From contig NC_084599.1 in assembly GCF_033807715.1 (NCBI RefSeq), positions 30,836,125-30,900,124 on the forward strand: 64,000 nt of DNA, in the 5' to 3' direction. The position numbers and the translations under genes are program-made. Origin of the DNA: Cololabis saira. Its lineage: Eukaryota; Chordata; Actinopteri; Beloniformes; Belonidae. Below, in pieces: positions 1 to 17,100 of this stretch (the first letter of the stretch is position 1; the number at the start of each line of letters is the position of its first letter). The notes under the pieces were generated by a model. It was not told the DNA's origin. It made no database searches and was given only the letters and a program-made list of their open reading frames with translations.

Positions 1-666
1 GTTGCTTTTTGCCTTTATGTAATCTAATCTAGCTTCCCATGACCCAAGCTCTTGTTCGGTATGCGTTTTTTATTTCTCATTTGGGCTCATTGGGAGCTGA
101 TAAAGTCTAAACTACACACCATCTTTTGAATTATGTCTACAGACGGTGACACTCAGTCTGCATCTCCATAAAGCAATAAGCTCACCTTTAAGGTGTAAAC
201 CACCCAAAATGTCACACCCACACATGTGAATGCTGGGTTTTAGGCTATTTAAGCAAATATAAATAGAAAAAAAATCCCATTTAATTTGGATGTAAAATCC
301 TCAACCTTAGCGACTCCTGCTGGTCTTATTTAAAAACACTGAAATACACATTTCCATTGGAGAAAAATTACTTTTATACTGCCATTTATATCTTCCAAAA
401 CAGTGGAATTATTATAAATAACATTCTGATATAGATGAGTTGAGTTACGAGGACACAGTTTGTATCTTATGGTGGAAAAGCAGCCAATTTCTAGAATATG
501 AATGCACATTGAATTATTTCATCTTTTTTGTTTTTGCATCTTCAGAATGCAATTTGTAGCAAGTTATGTAAAACATACAATGCTGAGCTAAATTCTCCAA
601 CACAAAGGCTGTCAATATAGTTAAGATGATGATAAAGGATCAAACAAATAAGACATGCTTGGTAAC
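1..666. other. AT-rich flank downstream of tmem69, no gene seen
   Basis: I see no coding exon or recognisable repeat here. Because tmem69 is read on the minus strand and stops at 667, the part next to it is presumably its 3' untranslated region. I could not identify a convincing polyadenylation signal. Confidence 0.4.
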
Positions 667-1585
667 TTAGAAAAGGCTCTTCTCTGGATATGAACCGTTC
701 ATGATCATTGTACCAACCAGAGAGAAAAAAGCTACAGCGGTCAGGACCGCACGCAGAGCTTTGAACCAGCTGGGGTAAGTTGGGAGCAGAGCAAGATCAT
801 AATGCAGGGAGATTCCCAGTCCCATGATGACCATGATGCCTGCGGTAACAATGCTGTCACTCATGAGCATGGTAACCCAGGCCAGCAGGGAGGGAACCAC
901 ACTGTTGCTCAGGTTGATCCAGTCCGGTTTAGCCGGGCTGCTCTCAGGAAGCGCAAAACCCCAGCGAGCTCCACCCAGGAAAGAAATAATGGAGGCGGCG
1001 TAGGCCAACTGTGCGTAAGCCACCTGTGGGTAGTAGACCTCAGTCGCGGCCATGAACAGAGTGGGGACTACAAAAGGGATTAGTCCTGCAAACCCGAGAT
1101 AGAGGGCGGGTTTGGGACCATTCCACAAGTGCTTCATGTCATAGCGCAGCAGGTCCAGTTCTGGAGGAGGAAGTTCAGGTCGCGCCCGCTTCTTCAGCCT
1201 CGCAGCAGAAGAGTGGAAGTGTTGATTCCTCACCAGAAGTAAAGCATCCCAAGTCTGGCTGCTCTGGAAGAGTTTAGTCCTCCTGACGCGAGAGACCAGA
1301 GGAGGTTTCACGTGTCCAGGCTCTCGTTCTGTGAATGAAAGTCTGGTGGAGGAGATGATACCGGACGATGTGGATCCATCCTCAGGGACTCCAGTCAGGG
1401 CTGGTGTCCAGCATCTCTGCGAAGGGCCCGCCCAACGCAAAGCCTAAAACGACATCCAAAGGTTAAATTTCATTGTGGTTTTGAAGTTGTAAATTATGAA
1501 AATGCAAGCTTTTTGTGTTGTAAGATCTGGAGTAAATCACCCTGCAGGCTGCAACGGTGCTTCTTCTCAATAAAACAGAGAGCAT
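667..1585 (-). CDS. tmem69: Transmembrane protein 69 (DUF3429 family), two coding exons
   Basis: Coding exon 1 is 1585-1541 (15 codons, starting MLSVLLRRSTVAACR). It ends at a GTGATT donor. Exon 2 is 1443-667, after a ttttag acceptor, and joins in phase 0 to give 273 residues. The C-terminal half is the recognisable part. A stretch GPKPALYLGFAGLIPFVVP (about residues 124-142) is followed by SFLGGARWGFALPE, SPAKPDWINLS and YPSWFKALR. This matches the conserved multi-pass region of TMEM69/DUF3429, with about five hydrophobic segments. The first 60 residues are rich in Arg, Ser and Thr and poor in acidic residues, like a mitochondrial targeting peptide, so mitochondrial location is inferred. The biochemical role of the family is unknown. 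An open frame without exon 1 would lack an ATG (it begins at TTG), which is why I chose the spliced start. The family call is firm; exon 1 is a prediction. Confidence 0.88.
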
Positions 1586-1714
1586 CTGAGAGAAAGCAGA
1601 GCAGGTCAGGTTAAGCACAGCAAACAAATTAATAAAAATACACAGACACAAAATAAAGACTAATTCTCAAAAATGTTAAATAACAGACGTGACCAGCAAA
1701 CACACATGTAACAA

Positions 1715-2258
1715 TGAGTAGCGTTTGTCAACTACGCCCCAAAACTATGGAACACACTGCCCAAAAACATCAGGGAAGCCGAGTCGGTAGATATCTTCAA
1801 AAGACAACTTAAAATCTCTTTACTCAAGCATTTAAACATGAGATAACCACGCCTTAGTTGCCACTTTCCTTTTATCTATATATCATTGATTTTTACTGTC
1901 TGCATTACTTTTATACTTTTAAATGTTTTTATATGATCATTTTTATCTTTTACTCTTATTTGTTGATATTTTTATCTTTTTATTTTTCATATGCCTACGA
2001 CTCGTGCAGCATTTTTACCTTTTTATATTCATATATTCAATTTTTATATTCCTTTTTATATTATCCTATCTTAGTAGTTCTGTGGAGGAATTTGGAACTG
2101 AATTTTGTCAGGGTTATGTTTTATATCACTGCACTTAAATATTTGTGTTTTTTGTTTTATTTGCTGTTGTTGTTTCTTATTTGTACTGTTACTGTAAAGC
2201 TCCTTGAGCTGCGACTTTCGTATGAAAGGTGAAATAAATAAATAAATAAAAGTAATAA
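1715..2258 (+). mobile_element. L2-type LINE 3' fragment (end of reverse transcriptase ORF plus 3' UTR)
   Basis: Positions 1731-1842 translate to a typical L2/Rex1-clade C-terminus, including NYAPKLWNTLPKNIREAESV and FKRQLKISLLKHL. It is followed by a T-rich 3' UTR ending in CTTGAGCTGCGACTTTCG...GAAAGGTGAAATAAATAAATAAA, the usual L2-like tail. The fragment is 5'-truncated and carries no intact gene. Confidence 0.75.
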
Positions 2259-2814
2259 ATAAAGTTTATTATATCATTATTATTATTATTAATGTTTAGC
2301 GTGGAATTGCATAAAGGGAATACAAAAAAACAAGCCTTAACTACCCCTTAAGCAAAATGCATGGAAAAAAAAGAATCTTTTTCATGATTTTTTTGTTTAT
2401 AATCCCTGATTTACTCTGCAGATCTGTGATCATAACCGTCTTAAAGGGTAAATAACCGCAAGACATGCCACTAAACAACCAAGGTTACACAGCTGAACTT
2501 CCACCTTTCCTCCAAACAATATAGATCCCCATGTCTGAGATCCAAACACCAGAATTACCTCCGTTTTAGATTTCAATTCCCATTTTTTAAGACGTCCTTG
2601 GACCTTGTTTGGAGCTTCTTCGCCACGTTGGTACGACGTTTATTCCGTCCGTGTTCATCGCACTCCAGGGCATTAGTTCCGGTGTTCTGCTAATTTCTGC
2701 TCCTTTGCCAAAAAATGCTACCTAATGGTTTTCTACCTTTTGTAGAGCTAAAATGTTGCTGTGTTTTACTCATGGATCTATTATATAACTTTTACTCCCT
2801 AAACCACTTCCTTT

Positions 2815-2925
2815 CCCCCCAAGTGGTCCTTGTCTCTTGCCAGGCCGTCATTGTAAATAAGAATGTGTTCTAATGACCTGCCTGCTTAAATAAAGGTGAA
2901 TGACTGAATGGATATCAAATAAAGC
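2815..2925 (+). mobile_element. LINE 3' tail
   Basis: The stretch has the form CTTGCCAGGCCGTCATTGTAAATAAGAAT...CCTGCTTAAATAAAGGTGAATGA. This is the very common fish LINE 3' end (GTCATTGTAAATAAGAA...TTAAATAAAGG). No coding sequence is attached. Confidence 0.6.
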
Positions 2926-3388
2926 CATACAATTGTTTTTTCTTTTTCTCTTTATCGTATAATGTTCACAAAGTGTAATGCATTCATGTCATGGGTAGTG
3001 TATTTTGAAGGATCAAATACTCAACATCCCACATTATACATTTTAAATCGTGCAAGAAACGATGCAAACTTTGAAAATCGACTGTGCGCATGCGCAGAAC
3101 CACAAGGTAGCATTTCTCGGCAGGTAGCAGAAATTGGCAGAACACCGGCTCAAAAAACAGATATCCTAGTATGTTAAAGCCAAGCAAAAGTTAGGCAAAT
3201 ATTAATTTAAAAACAGAGAGGAAAAAAACTTGACATAAAAATGTACAAAGTTTTTTTTTTAACCGCATTGTGTCTTTATCTTAATAGTTTAGATAATTGA
3301 AAATGTGAGCATGATTATAAAAAGACTGCATTGCTATTTCCAAACGAAACTGCATTGAATTATTGTCATTTTATTTTGTTATCCTTTA
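2926..3388. other. Intergenic, no gene seen
   Basis: AT-rich DNA between tmem69 and the TM4SF4-like gene. Nothing coding or clearly repetitive was recognised. Confidence 0.35.
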
Positions 3389-3469
3389 TATTTATATATA
3401 TATATATATTTATATCTCACACCTATTAGACGGAAGGCACCATTTTGTATCATGATTTGGTAAAACATT

Positions 3470-3566
<97 letters not shown>

Positions 3567-3582
3567 GGAGAGAGAGAGAGAG
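3389..3582. repeat. (TA)n and (GA)n microsatellites
   Basis: A short (TA)n tract lies near 3392-3410 and another at 3470-3486. The second is followed by an almost pure (GA)n run at 3487-3582, broken once by a CGGG. The run gives spurious Ser-Leu and Arg-Glu open frames on the two strands. Confidence 0.95.
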
Positions 3583-3644
3583 CAATATATGGTAGCAGCA
3601 AAGTGGTTGTTAATTACTTGTGAGCAGTGTTAGCTATGTCAAAA

Positions 3645-3700
3645 TAGATTAAGATTAAGAATCCTTTATTAGTCCTCATGGGGGAAATTCAGATATCACA
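3645..3700 (-). mobile_element. LINE-type 3' tail fragment, minus orientation
   Basis: The sequence around AGATTAAGATTAAGAATCCTTTATTAGTCCTCATGGGGGAAATTC resembles the frequent fish RTE-like tail (TTTATTGATCCC...GGGGAAATTC). It is short and the class is uncertain. Confidence 0.4.
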
Positions 3701-4893
3701 ACCGCTCAAAAAAGACAATAGAAAAGAATACAAGAAACAACTAGAATATATAAACATATATAAATAACAGCAGAAAGGAATAAAAAAACGAGTGTGTGTA
3801 AAGAGGAATTGGTACAGTGTTTGTTGTGCTTTTAATGATTCACCATAATTTACTTTTCCTGCCTGGCCGTGACCTGTTATTTCTGTATAGTGCCACGAGA
3901 AATCAATAAACACTTGTTATCGAAGGAACTCATTAAACAGTGCGACCAAGAGAAAGGTCAACTTTATTTCATCACACAAGTCAGAATCCCAGCAAATGGC
4001 AAAAGCAGAAATACCCACAATATGTAATGTAAAAAGAGGGTGATTACTTGATTGGAATCTGAGCATATATTAACAATAACAATAATAAAAAATAACTAAA
4101 GTCTTTTATTGACACGATTAACTTAGAAGAACACGTGTGATTTGATTTATGGTGTAAATCAGTGGTTGGCAATAACTTTCCTCACAATGCCATATTCCAC
4201 AGTAAAACTAGACACCACCGATTACTCATTCTGTCGAAAAGGAGTTAAAATATGCTGCATTATTGACTTGTTACCAAGTTATTAGTCCCATTTGACATTG
4301 CAATTCGTAGTCAAGTTAAATGGCAATATAAAGTGTAGATGTACTTTTTGATCACCTGAAGAAACTTAATAAAAATGCTCCCATTTAAAAACATTTTTTA
4401 ATAGAAATGCTTAATTTTTATCATTTAAAGATAAGCAGGGCCTCATTGAAATGTTTTGGGGGCAGAATCACAGATTTGGGTTTACTTTTGCCCATGTTTT
4501 GGAGATGCAAGCCCTACCTAACCCAGCAGGAGGCAGTCATGAAGTTTAACAGCCAGATTAAAAACTGCAGTCAATGCAACGACATGAAGTGGAAAATCGT
4601 TACAACTGTTACAAGTGGAAATGTAGACATTTCCACGTCTAGAAATTGGATGCAGCAGATCAATATAAAGATTTAACAACAGTAATATGGCAGAGCCATG
4701 AGTGTAGACTAGATGGTAAATTGGAAACCCTTAAAGAGTTCATCTCCACAGTATGTTCAGATAATCCACACACCAATTAATGAGCTCTTATTCAGAAACA
4801 TATTTAAACAGTAGGAAGGTCACTGCAAGACAGGTGTGCTCTGGAAACAGAATATGTACAGGAAACAGAGGTGCCTTCGGCCACAGGAGATCC
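3701..4893. other. Region downstream of the TM4SF4-like gene
   Basis: No coding exon was recognised. It lies 3' of the minus-strand TM4SF4-like gene and probably contains its 3' UTR. Minus-strand AATAAA motifs (plus TTTATT) occur near 4103 and 3963 and are possible but unproven polyadenylation signals. Confidence 0.35.
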
Positions 4894-8509
<3,616 letters not shown>

Positions 8510-8859
8510 TGTAACACCGATGCTTCAACTGTCTCTGGAAACGACGGCTCCTGAGGTTAATGAAGTATCTGGTCAGCTTCACAACTGAAATCGGTCTTTC
8601 AGTTGAGTTGTCTGATAACTATTGTGAGGTGGAGTGTAAAGATTTTTAAAAAGTCCAGTTTTTATCTCTTTTGAGTGATAGAAACTAAAAATACCGCTCC
8701 ACTTGCTGGCTTAGATCTACGTTTTATCTCCACTTGCAGCTTCAAAAAAAAAAAAGATCCTTTCACCTGTTTGGCTTTTTGTTCTGGACAAGTCTCAAAT
8801 TCTCTGCATGGTGCTGGCTGCCCCACCTGTCCCGTATCTGAGGATGTTCAAGGCTCCTT

Positions 8860-8885
8860 TTGAGCATTTATAGCCCCCCGCCCTT
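8860..8885 (-). promoter_or_regulatory. Candidate TATA box with GC box upstream of tm4sf4
   Basis: On the minus strand GGGCGGGGGG is followed at once by CTATAAATGC; the TATAAA is at 8872-8867. This is about 360 bp before the start codon at 8509, a plausible core promoter. No transcript evidence is available, and the 5' UTR could be spliced. Confidence 0.45.
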
Positions 8886-8889
8886 CTCT

Positions 8890-11151
8890 CTCTGTGATCT
8901 CATCACTTCACTTTTACATCAGGGAGCTGTAAGATTGCAGGATCTCTAGTAAACGCATACACATATAATGCAAACATGCACGTATGTGCTCCTGGTTTCA
9001 TGCAAAACACACAGAGAGCCATTAATGTAGGAATACATGCCCGTGTGTGCACGGAGATACACCAGGGAAGAAACAGTGCTCACACTGGTTAATGTTCTAC
9101 CATGTGTTTTGTGTAATTGAGACAGAAGAGGAAGTGACTGACAGTTTGTTGATACACAGAGGCCTTCATGACTGATCTCCACCCACCAAAAGAATAGAGT
9201 CACAAGAAAGACTATATACTAGTAAAAAATACAAAAAACAAGTTCTGACAAGTTGTTGCAAATCCACTGAGTATCAAAAAGATTGATTTAAAGAGTCAAA
9301 GATTATTGGACTATGACTTTAGTTCACGAGGTTATGTATCAATAGATTATGACGCAGCATTTGCATAATTGTGTCGGATTAAATTCTGTTGAAATTTTAT
9401 GGAATATATCAAGGGTAATGGGTTTTGCAAAGGTCATAATTTGACATAGCATTGGTAAAAAAAGCTTCAAACAAACTCTTAAATTAACCTGTGGACTTTG
9501 TCACAATATATTTAAGACTAAATTCCATCCCAGATATTATATTTTAGATTAAATGGGTCCTTTTGAAGAGAAGTAATCGTGATTTAACTTATTTCATTTT
9601 TGAGAAATAGAAGAACATTTAACAAAATGTCCCAATATATCCCCCTTTTTTGTCCCAATATTATATTTGATTCATTTGGATATTTATCTACTGTTACATT
9701 TGCCCCAAAATGTGTATAAAGAATTACATTTCATCAAGCTTTTCCTCATTTTAAGGCCTAAAAACACATTTTATTTATTTTTATTACCCCATTTTTAGAT
9801 TTTGTTCAGAGCTTCAGTCTTCTCAATGGGCAAAGCTATATTTAGTGTTTATGAAAAACACACACAAAAAATACTCATTCAGCTGAATTCTGGCCATGCA
9901 TTTTTTTTAACAGAATCTATACCTCTGACTGTTTTTTTCTAATTTGTTTTCTACGCTGTGGTTCTAAGAGCGTTAAAGGCACACTAGTTCAGCCCCATTT
10001 GATTACTCGACTTCTAATATAAATATTCAACAGGTAATAAAAGTGTATAAGATAGGTATAGGTACTTTCTAAAGTACATTTCCCCCCTCATCATTTTTAA
10101 TCAACATGTAAACAAATTTAAATACAACACATTTCAAAATTTAGACAAAAGAGAATGTTAAAAATACATAATTGCACAACTTATTAGGTTGGTTGTCAAC
10201 AGGTCAGTAACAGGAACATCTCTGCCATGTCTCAGAAGAAAACATGGGCAGGAGTCAGCTATTTTATAAAAGACTACAAATAGTTTATATAGGCTAATAG
10301 TATTTGCAATATGTTTTATTCTTATAAATAATAAGAGATTTTGGAAATGTTATTTACAATACAAAATATGATAAATGGTTCAGAAGAATAAGAATAAGAA
10401 GTAATTGTTATCAAGGGAAGATGGGATTGGGCGATGGCAATGGTCTTAATTTTGACAGGGATGATTCTGTAATAAAAAAGTGAAATGGGAATATGTGATA
10501 ATAAAATCAGATCACTTGAACTTTGGCAGCTGAAATTTGGTATGACGATAATAGGCCTACATTTCAAACAGCTCACCACTTCCAATATGGTAAACCATTA
10601 ATTAATTAATCATTATCAATTACATGTGCTTATTTTCTTTTCTTGTCACTTTGTCTTTATTGGATTTTCAGGTAATTACAGATGCACATTTTTACCAGAT
10701 TACAAAGATCTGTATATTCACTGTGCAACAGAATAAGCAATCTGAAATAAAAAAGCAAAAACAAATGCAAAAAACAAACAAACAAACACAAATAAAAAGT
10801 AGAGAAACATGAACATAAACTTGTGGGTTAGCACATTAATAATCTATCAAAAAAAGAAAAGAGAAAGAAAAAAAGGTCCGCATCCTTATGCTTTTCTCCA
10901 GATAAAATGTCCACATGTGATTATTTTCAGCTTCAGTTTAGGCTAGTGATGTTTTCAGTTGTATACGGTTGTATGAGTGTAACTAATAGAAAAACAAAAT
11001 ATAAATACAGTTAGATCAGCGTCATCTGTGATCTGTTCTCGCGCCGCCAGACGAACTTGATCGATTACCGAGCAATCGAACAGCAGTTGAAAGTCCGCTA
11101 TACTTTCGTTGTCTCATCTTTGATGACTTTTTGCGTGTTATTGTGTGCAAG
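8890..11151. other. Intergenic region between divergent tm4sf4 and the YwrD-type gene
   Basis: About 2.2 kb, AT-rich. I recognised no exon or clear transposon. The last 150 bp before 11152 are richer in CpG and may hold the start region of the YwrD-type gene. No TATA box is evident there. Confidence 0.35.
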
Positions 11152-14100
11152 ATGAGCACCGACCTGCCCTTCACCTCGCGCCGGTCGCCCGTCGTGTGTC
11201 TGCACGGCTGCGTGGCGGCCAGCCAGCCTGCAGCTGCAGCCGCGGGACTGGGTGAGTGGAAGAAGCTGCTGCTCTCAGACCCCCCCTTTAATTAACAATA
11301 TCAGCTCATAGACAAGTTAAAAACAAGGGGCGTGGCCACAACTATATATCAATATATTTAAAAAATGGCATATAAACCTTTAGCCCTAGATGCAATATGG
11401 AGAAGGGGATATACCTGACTGGGAACCCAAATTTCAACTGGAATGAAGTATGGACCAATATAATATCATCTTCCAGAAACCCAGATCATCAGCTGATTCA
11501 TTTTCAATTTGTAGACAGAACTTATTTAAGCCCTCGCAAGCTTTACCATATGAAGATCCTGGTTAGCTCTTTATGTACACTATGCTCTCAGAATAAACCA
11601 GGAACCTTCATCCTCAGAGGTGTCAAAAGTATTCACATTCCTTACTCAGGTAGAAGTATAGATACTAGAGCTTAAAAATACTCCTGTAGAAGTTGAAGTA
11701 TCAACTCAAGTTTTTTACTCAAGTAAAAGTATAAAAGTACTGGTTTCAAAACTACTTAAAGTATAAAAGTAAAAGTAATGTAAGGGGGAAAAAGCCATTA
11801 AGGACAAAAGCCATTGAAAATGAATGCATCTTAGTATAATGCAAATATATTAAAGAACCATATATGTACTATTGAGCATTAACATGTGTTTCAGAGAGCA
11901 GAAGATACGATGACTAGTTGCCTATAAGTATTGTAATGGTGCAAAAAGTCAAACTTCAGAGGCATGTTATCATTTATCCTAACCTTTATTGGAATGTACA
12001 TCCAAGTTTAGTTGCAGGAATCTGAGGGCAACGGATGTAAGAACAAAACTGGACAAGAACATCTGAAACAACCACAACCAAATTCACTCTATCCGGATGG
12101 AGCAAACTGGATAGTTTTTTTTTAAAGGCCGAAATGAAATAGAGAGGCTGTTTTTAAAATGTAAGGAGTAAAAAGTACAGATAATTGCGTGAAAATGTAA
12201 GGAGTAAAAGTAAAAAGTCGTCTGAAAAATAATTACTCCAGTGAAGTATTTGTACTTCGTTACTTGACACCTCTGTTCATCCTTATGGTCTGGGAATGCC
12301 AACCTGTCGCAAATTTCTGGCAACAGGTTGCAACTGCATTATCCTCGATAACAGTACAGAATATTCCAATAAACCCTCAAACACTTATTTTAAATAATTT
12401 ATCAACAATCAATGGTTCACTATGTCAAAAACGAATTTTGCTTGCTGGTCTAACAGCAGCAAAAAAGATAATTGCAGTAAGATGGAAACCAAAAAAAAGA
12501 AAATACAAATACAAATCCACTACTACATTTGGTATCTGACTTTTATTGAAATTATCTATCTGGAAATATCTACAGCCTGAATCCATAATGCAAAACAACA
12601 AAATATTTTATTTTGGTATTTGGCAGCAGGTAAAATTAAAGGCAAAATTTGAAAGATGTATTTAAAATTGATATAGACTACCTTGTTGCAGCTATCCTTG
12701 TCCAGTTTTTGATATTATTATGTTTTGCCTTTGTTTTTTTTTTGTCCTTTGTTCTATTATCTTTGTATTATCTTTTTTTTATTATCAATTGTTTTCATCG
12801 AATGCTTAGGTCCAAGGGGTGGGTTTGGAAGGGGGTGAGAATATGCGTCAATGTTTGTTTAACATCATTGTGGATGCCACCGTTGATAATAAGAAAATCA
12901 TGAAAAATAAATAAAAACATTTGATCACAAAGATTAATAGTGTTGCAGCACAGCAGGATGGAGAAAATGTAACAATCCGACAAAAAATACCAGACATACC
13001 AACAAATTCCCACTAGCCAATATTGAAACTTATTTCTGTTAATATTATGCAAAAATAAACATGTAACACTTGAGTCCTGCTCCTGTCAGCTGTTTTTTCA
13101 GTCTTAAATCTGTAACCAAACAGTTTGGATACACAGCTGGATATGCAGTTGGTCAAATCAAAATAAGTCCAGGTCTCTCTGTTGTCCCCCCTCACCAGAA
13201 GACACGATCAATTTTCCTCAGACTGGACTCATGGAGATTTTTTGGTCATGTCAGGACAAATGCCACATTTCCACTGTAAAGCAAGGTGGTGGAAGGGGAA
13301 TGGTTTGGGCTGCTATGCAGCCTCACTGTACGGCAGAATGTTGTCAAATCAAATGTGATGTATCCTGTCTGACAGGGAACATGGTTCAATATGGGATCAT
13401 GTGACAGCAAAAACCTCTCAATCACAGTGAGATGGAAAATATTATCATGGGACAGTCCAAGTGTAGACCTCAACCTAACTGAAATGGGACCGTAAGACGG
13501 ATGTGTGTGAAACAGTGTTGTAAAGAAGATAAGGCAATGTTTCCTTCACTCAGATGTGAGAGACCACAAAATGACTATAGTTTAAAGAAAGTGTACTTTT
13601 TTCATACGATATTAGATTCAACACTTAAAGACAAGCCTTTGGAAAAATCTTCTAAAAGAGAAATGCTACTGTTAGGCCTGTGTTGAAAAAATCGATTTCC
13701 CAATTCTAAATCGATTCTCATATTAATTCCTAAAAATTGATTCATATGTCTAAAGATCGATTTTTTTTTCTTTTATTTATTTATGTTTTTTTTTTTTCAT
13801 CATTACATTACAACTTTTGGTCATTTTTTTGTTTATCCCCAAAAAAGTTTTGTTGGACACGAGAATAACTGGTGCCATGTTTTTACCTTTAAATATGTTT
13901 AAAGGTATGAAAACATTAGAGTGTTAGGTTATAATTGCATAAATTGTCTATATTTCATTACTTTATATACTGTATATACTTTATAAAACCAAATGCTCAA
14001 AAATTAAAAACCAAAATAAACCGAAAATGGAACAAATAAAAACAGAACGTGGGAAAAAATAAAACCGATTTCCTCCGTCTCTGTTTCCTCCCTGGATATG

Positions 14101-17100
14101 TTTGATAATTCTGCCCCACGATGTTACAGTCATAATTCATGCAACAGCTCATAAAAAAACAGTTTTAATAACACTAACCCAAATCAATATCGGAATCGAA
14201 TCGGATCGAATCAAGTCTTGATAATCGATTCTGAATCTTAAGAATCGGAATCGAATCGATTCTTGACATTTGAATCGATCCCCAGCCCTAACTGTTATAT
14301 AAAAGCTGGTTTATGGAGATGGGTATATGTTTGTGTTCAGATGTCCTGAAGCGCGGGGGCAACGCTGCAGATGCAGCAGTTGCCGTAGCAGCAGCTCTTG
14401 CGGTAACTGAGCCTTGCAGCACCGGTCCTGGTGGTGATGCTTTCTGCTTGTTCTACAATGGAAACACCGGAGAACTCAGAGGGATTAACGGCAGGTAGGG
14501 CTCCCCTGATACTTTTTTCATTCTTAACCTCCTCATGCAGAGTAATTATTTTCCCTTTTCTCTGTGCCCTCAGTGGTCGTTCCCCTAAAGCTCAGACCCT
14601 CGACTTCCTGGAAGGGCGTGGCTACACGGCCGAGGCCCCTCCTTCAGATTTTGATGCTTTGAATGCTACTGTACCAGGAGCCCCTGCATGCTGGTGTGAT
14701 ACTGTACAACTGTTTGGAAGTCAAAAGGTTTGCCTGTTTGTGTTGTTTTTTTGGTTGCCTTTGCAACCAAAAGCTCATTTTATGTAATCATTTACTCAAT
14801 ATAAACATTTAAGTATAAACACTACAAAAGTAAACAAGTTGACAAGTGAACACACACACTTACAAGTGAGAGTCTTTGCTCTGAATCAAGGAAACATAAA
14901 CACATTTGGGAAAAAAATATTATTGGGCTCTGGGGATGTTTCCTGTAATTAGTCAAAGCTGCAGTAACTTTGCCATTTAAGGCAAAATTTCAGCAGGTCC
15001 TTCAAAACATGCGATCTTCCACTTTAATACTCCAGAGAAATGGTCACATTGCTTCTCTTTTTAGGTCAGGAAGGTCAAGTAAAGAGAACAAATGACACTT
15101 TTAACTGATTTCAATTAAATGAACTGTATTGATTTAAAACTTCCCTCCCAACAAGTCATTAGGAGTCAATCAAATTAAAAAAAAATATTTGATTGAAAAA
15201 CACAAACAAACCTAATTATGCAACATTTGACTTAGGGAAGATCATGTTTTAGATAGATAATTGAAATAAACAATGAACTGTAACCATTATTAGGTTAGAT
15301 GTGGTGCAAATCCCAGTACTCGCATGGAAATTTAAGAAATTACACATTTACACGATTATGTGGTTATATGAATTTTAAGAATTTTATTGATTTCTTTTTA
15401 TTATATATATTTTTTAACAATTAGTTCATTAAATATACATTTTAAACATCTGGAATGAAAACCAACTTCTTCTATTGACACAGTTAGGTGAAAATCAGCC
15501 GTTTTACCAGTGCATGTGTTATTTACAGATTGTAGAAGGGATACAGTGTCATGAGTGGAATTATGAATGAACATCATGGCTAAAGCTTTCCATCTTGGAA
15601 CTGCAGTGTAAGAACATGTCAAAGATTTAGGGAAGATGCACTGTGGTGAATGCTGAAGTGTGTCGGTTCAACACACAGTCAACATGGCAATCAGAGCGGA
15701 TAAATGACGAACAAAAGGCCAGACTAAATCACCAGGTAAAATGGGTATTTCCAAGATTATTCTAAAGAGAAAAAATATCCTTAAATCCTGAGTTGGAATA
15801 GGAATACAAGGAATACAAAGGCAATCTGACAAATGATAAAGAAAACCAAGGAGCGGATACGAGGGTGGGTAATATGTTAATTTAATAGCAAAGCAAAAGC
15901 ACTATTTCAGAATAAAGTAAAAAAACTCACCAGCAAATACCCACAACCATGATACCTCACCCTTTGTTGGTGGGGGCACGAGCTGAATTTGATGAGTGAA
16001 AATTAAAGCAGCACAACGGAACTTTCAGCTTTGTTGAGTTTGGCGCCTCCTTTGGACAAAAATCGGTAGTGCTTTACCAGAAAGAACACTCCATTTCCCA
16101 TGAGCACCAGCGCGTACTGCCGGAAAACCCCCGTCCCCGCCGCTGCATTTGTTTTGATGAGAGAAGACGGGACGGACTTTCAAAACGACTTTTCTGTTTT
16201 CAGCGGCCGTTTGCAGGATGGATAATGAAGAGGTAATGTATCTATTTTTGGCTAAACAATATAATATGACGATGTTGAAAAACACTAAGTTCAAATTGGT
16301 TTTATTAAGTTGTTTCAGCGAGATAATGCGCCTTACAAACTCATACGCTCTGCACCTTTTTCCTGTCACGTTTTTTAGAGGGACTTCGTCATAAATTAGT
16401 AGTCCAACATACTTACTGACAAAATAAAAAAATACTTTATAACCTGTGAATAACTGAATGCCCATTCCTTATATTTTGCAGATCAGCCCTGCACAATTTT
16501 ACAGCTCTCAGGAAAAATACTAGAAATGTTCTATACATTTTCTTCGCATTGCATTATTTCCTCTAGTGCTGTAATTCTATTCAATTGTATTATTATTTTA
16601 TAAAGCTTCCTCATTGCGAATTACACATTTTTATGATCACTATTATTTCTCTGTCTGTTGTTGATATTGTCAGTAATTTTAGAATTACCAAAAAACCCAA
16701 GACGAATCCCCAGTATGTGAAAACATTCTAATTTTGATTCTTATTGATCATAGAATTCTACATTTACATTTGTATCATAACAATTCTGTCTCTTGTTTTA
16801 TCAGGAATCTGCTGTTCGTGAGAACACCTCTACCTCTGCATCATCAGAGTTTGAATCCCCACAAAGACAGAACCGACACGCAGCATATATATCATATATA
16901 TATGCATATATATACATATCGCCAGTTTTTGCTCTGGCAGCATGATGTTTGGAAAATAAGAGACACCTTTCCAGACCCAATGGGACAGTACACTGGTTTC
17001 AGGGCTCCCCGTCTTCTCTAGAATGGAACCTTTATGAAGATTACTGCAAATATTTTGATATTGTTTTTTTTTTGTTCCATTTTTTCCTGTACAGTTGTCT

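Noticed and set aside
3410..3633. Ser-Leu and Arg-Glu rich open frames
   Set aside because: Direct translations of the (GA)n microsatellite.
16802..17020. Plus-strand exon-like piece ([14 protein letters not shown]...) inside the TTAA transposon
   Set aside because: It could join an ATGGATAATGAAGAG at about 16219, but it soon runs into an (AT)n stretch and a stop, so it is too weak to call a gene.
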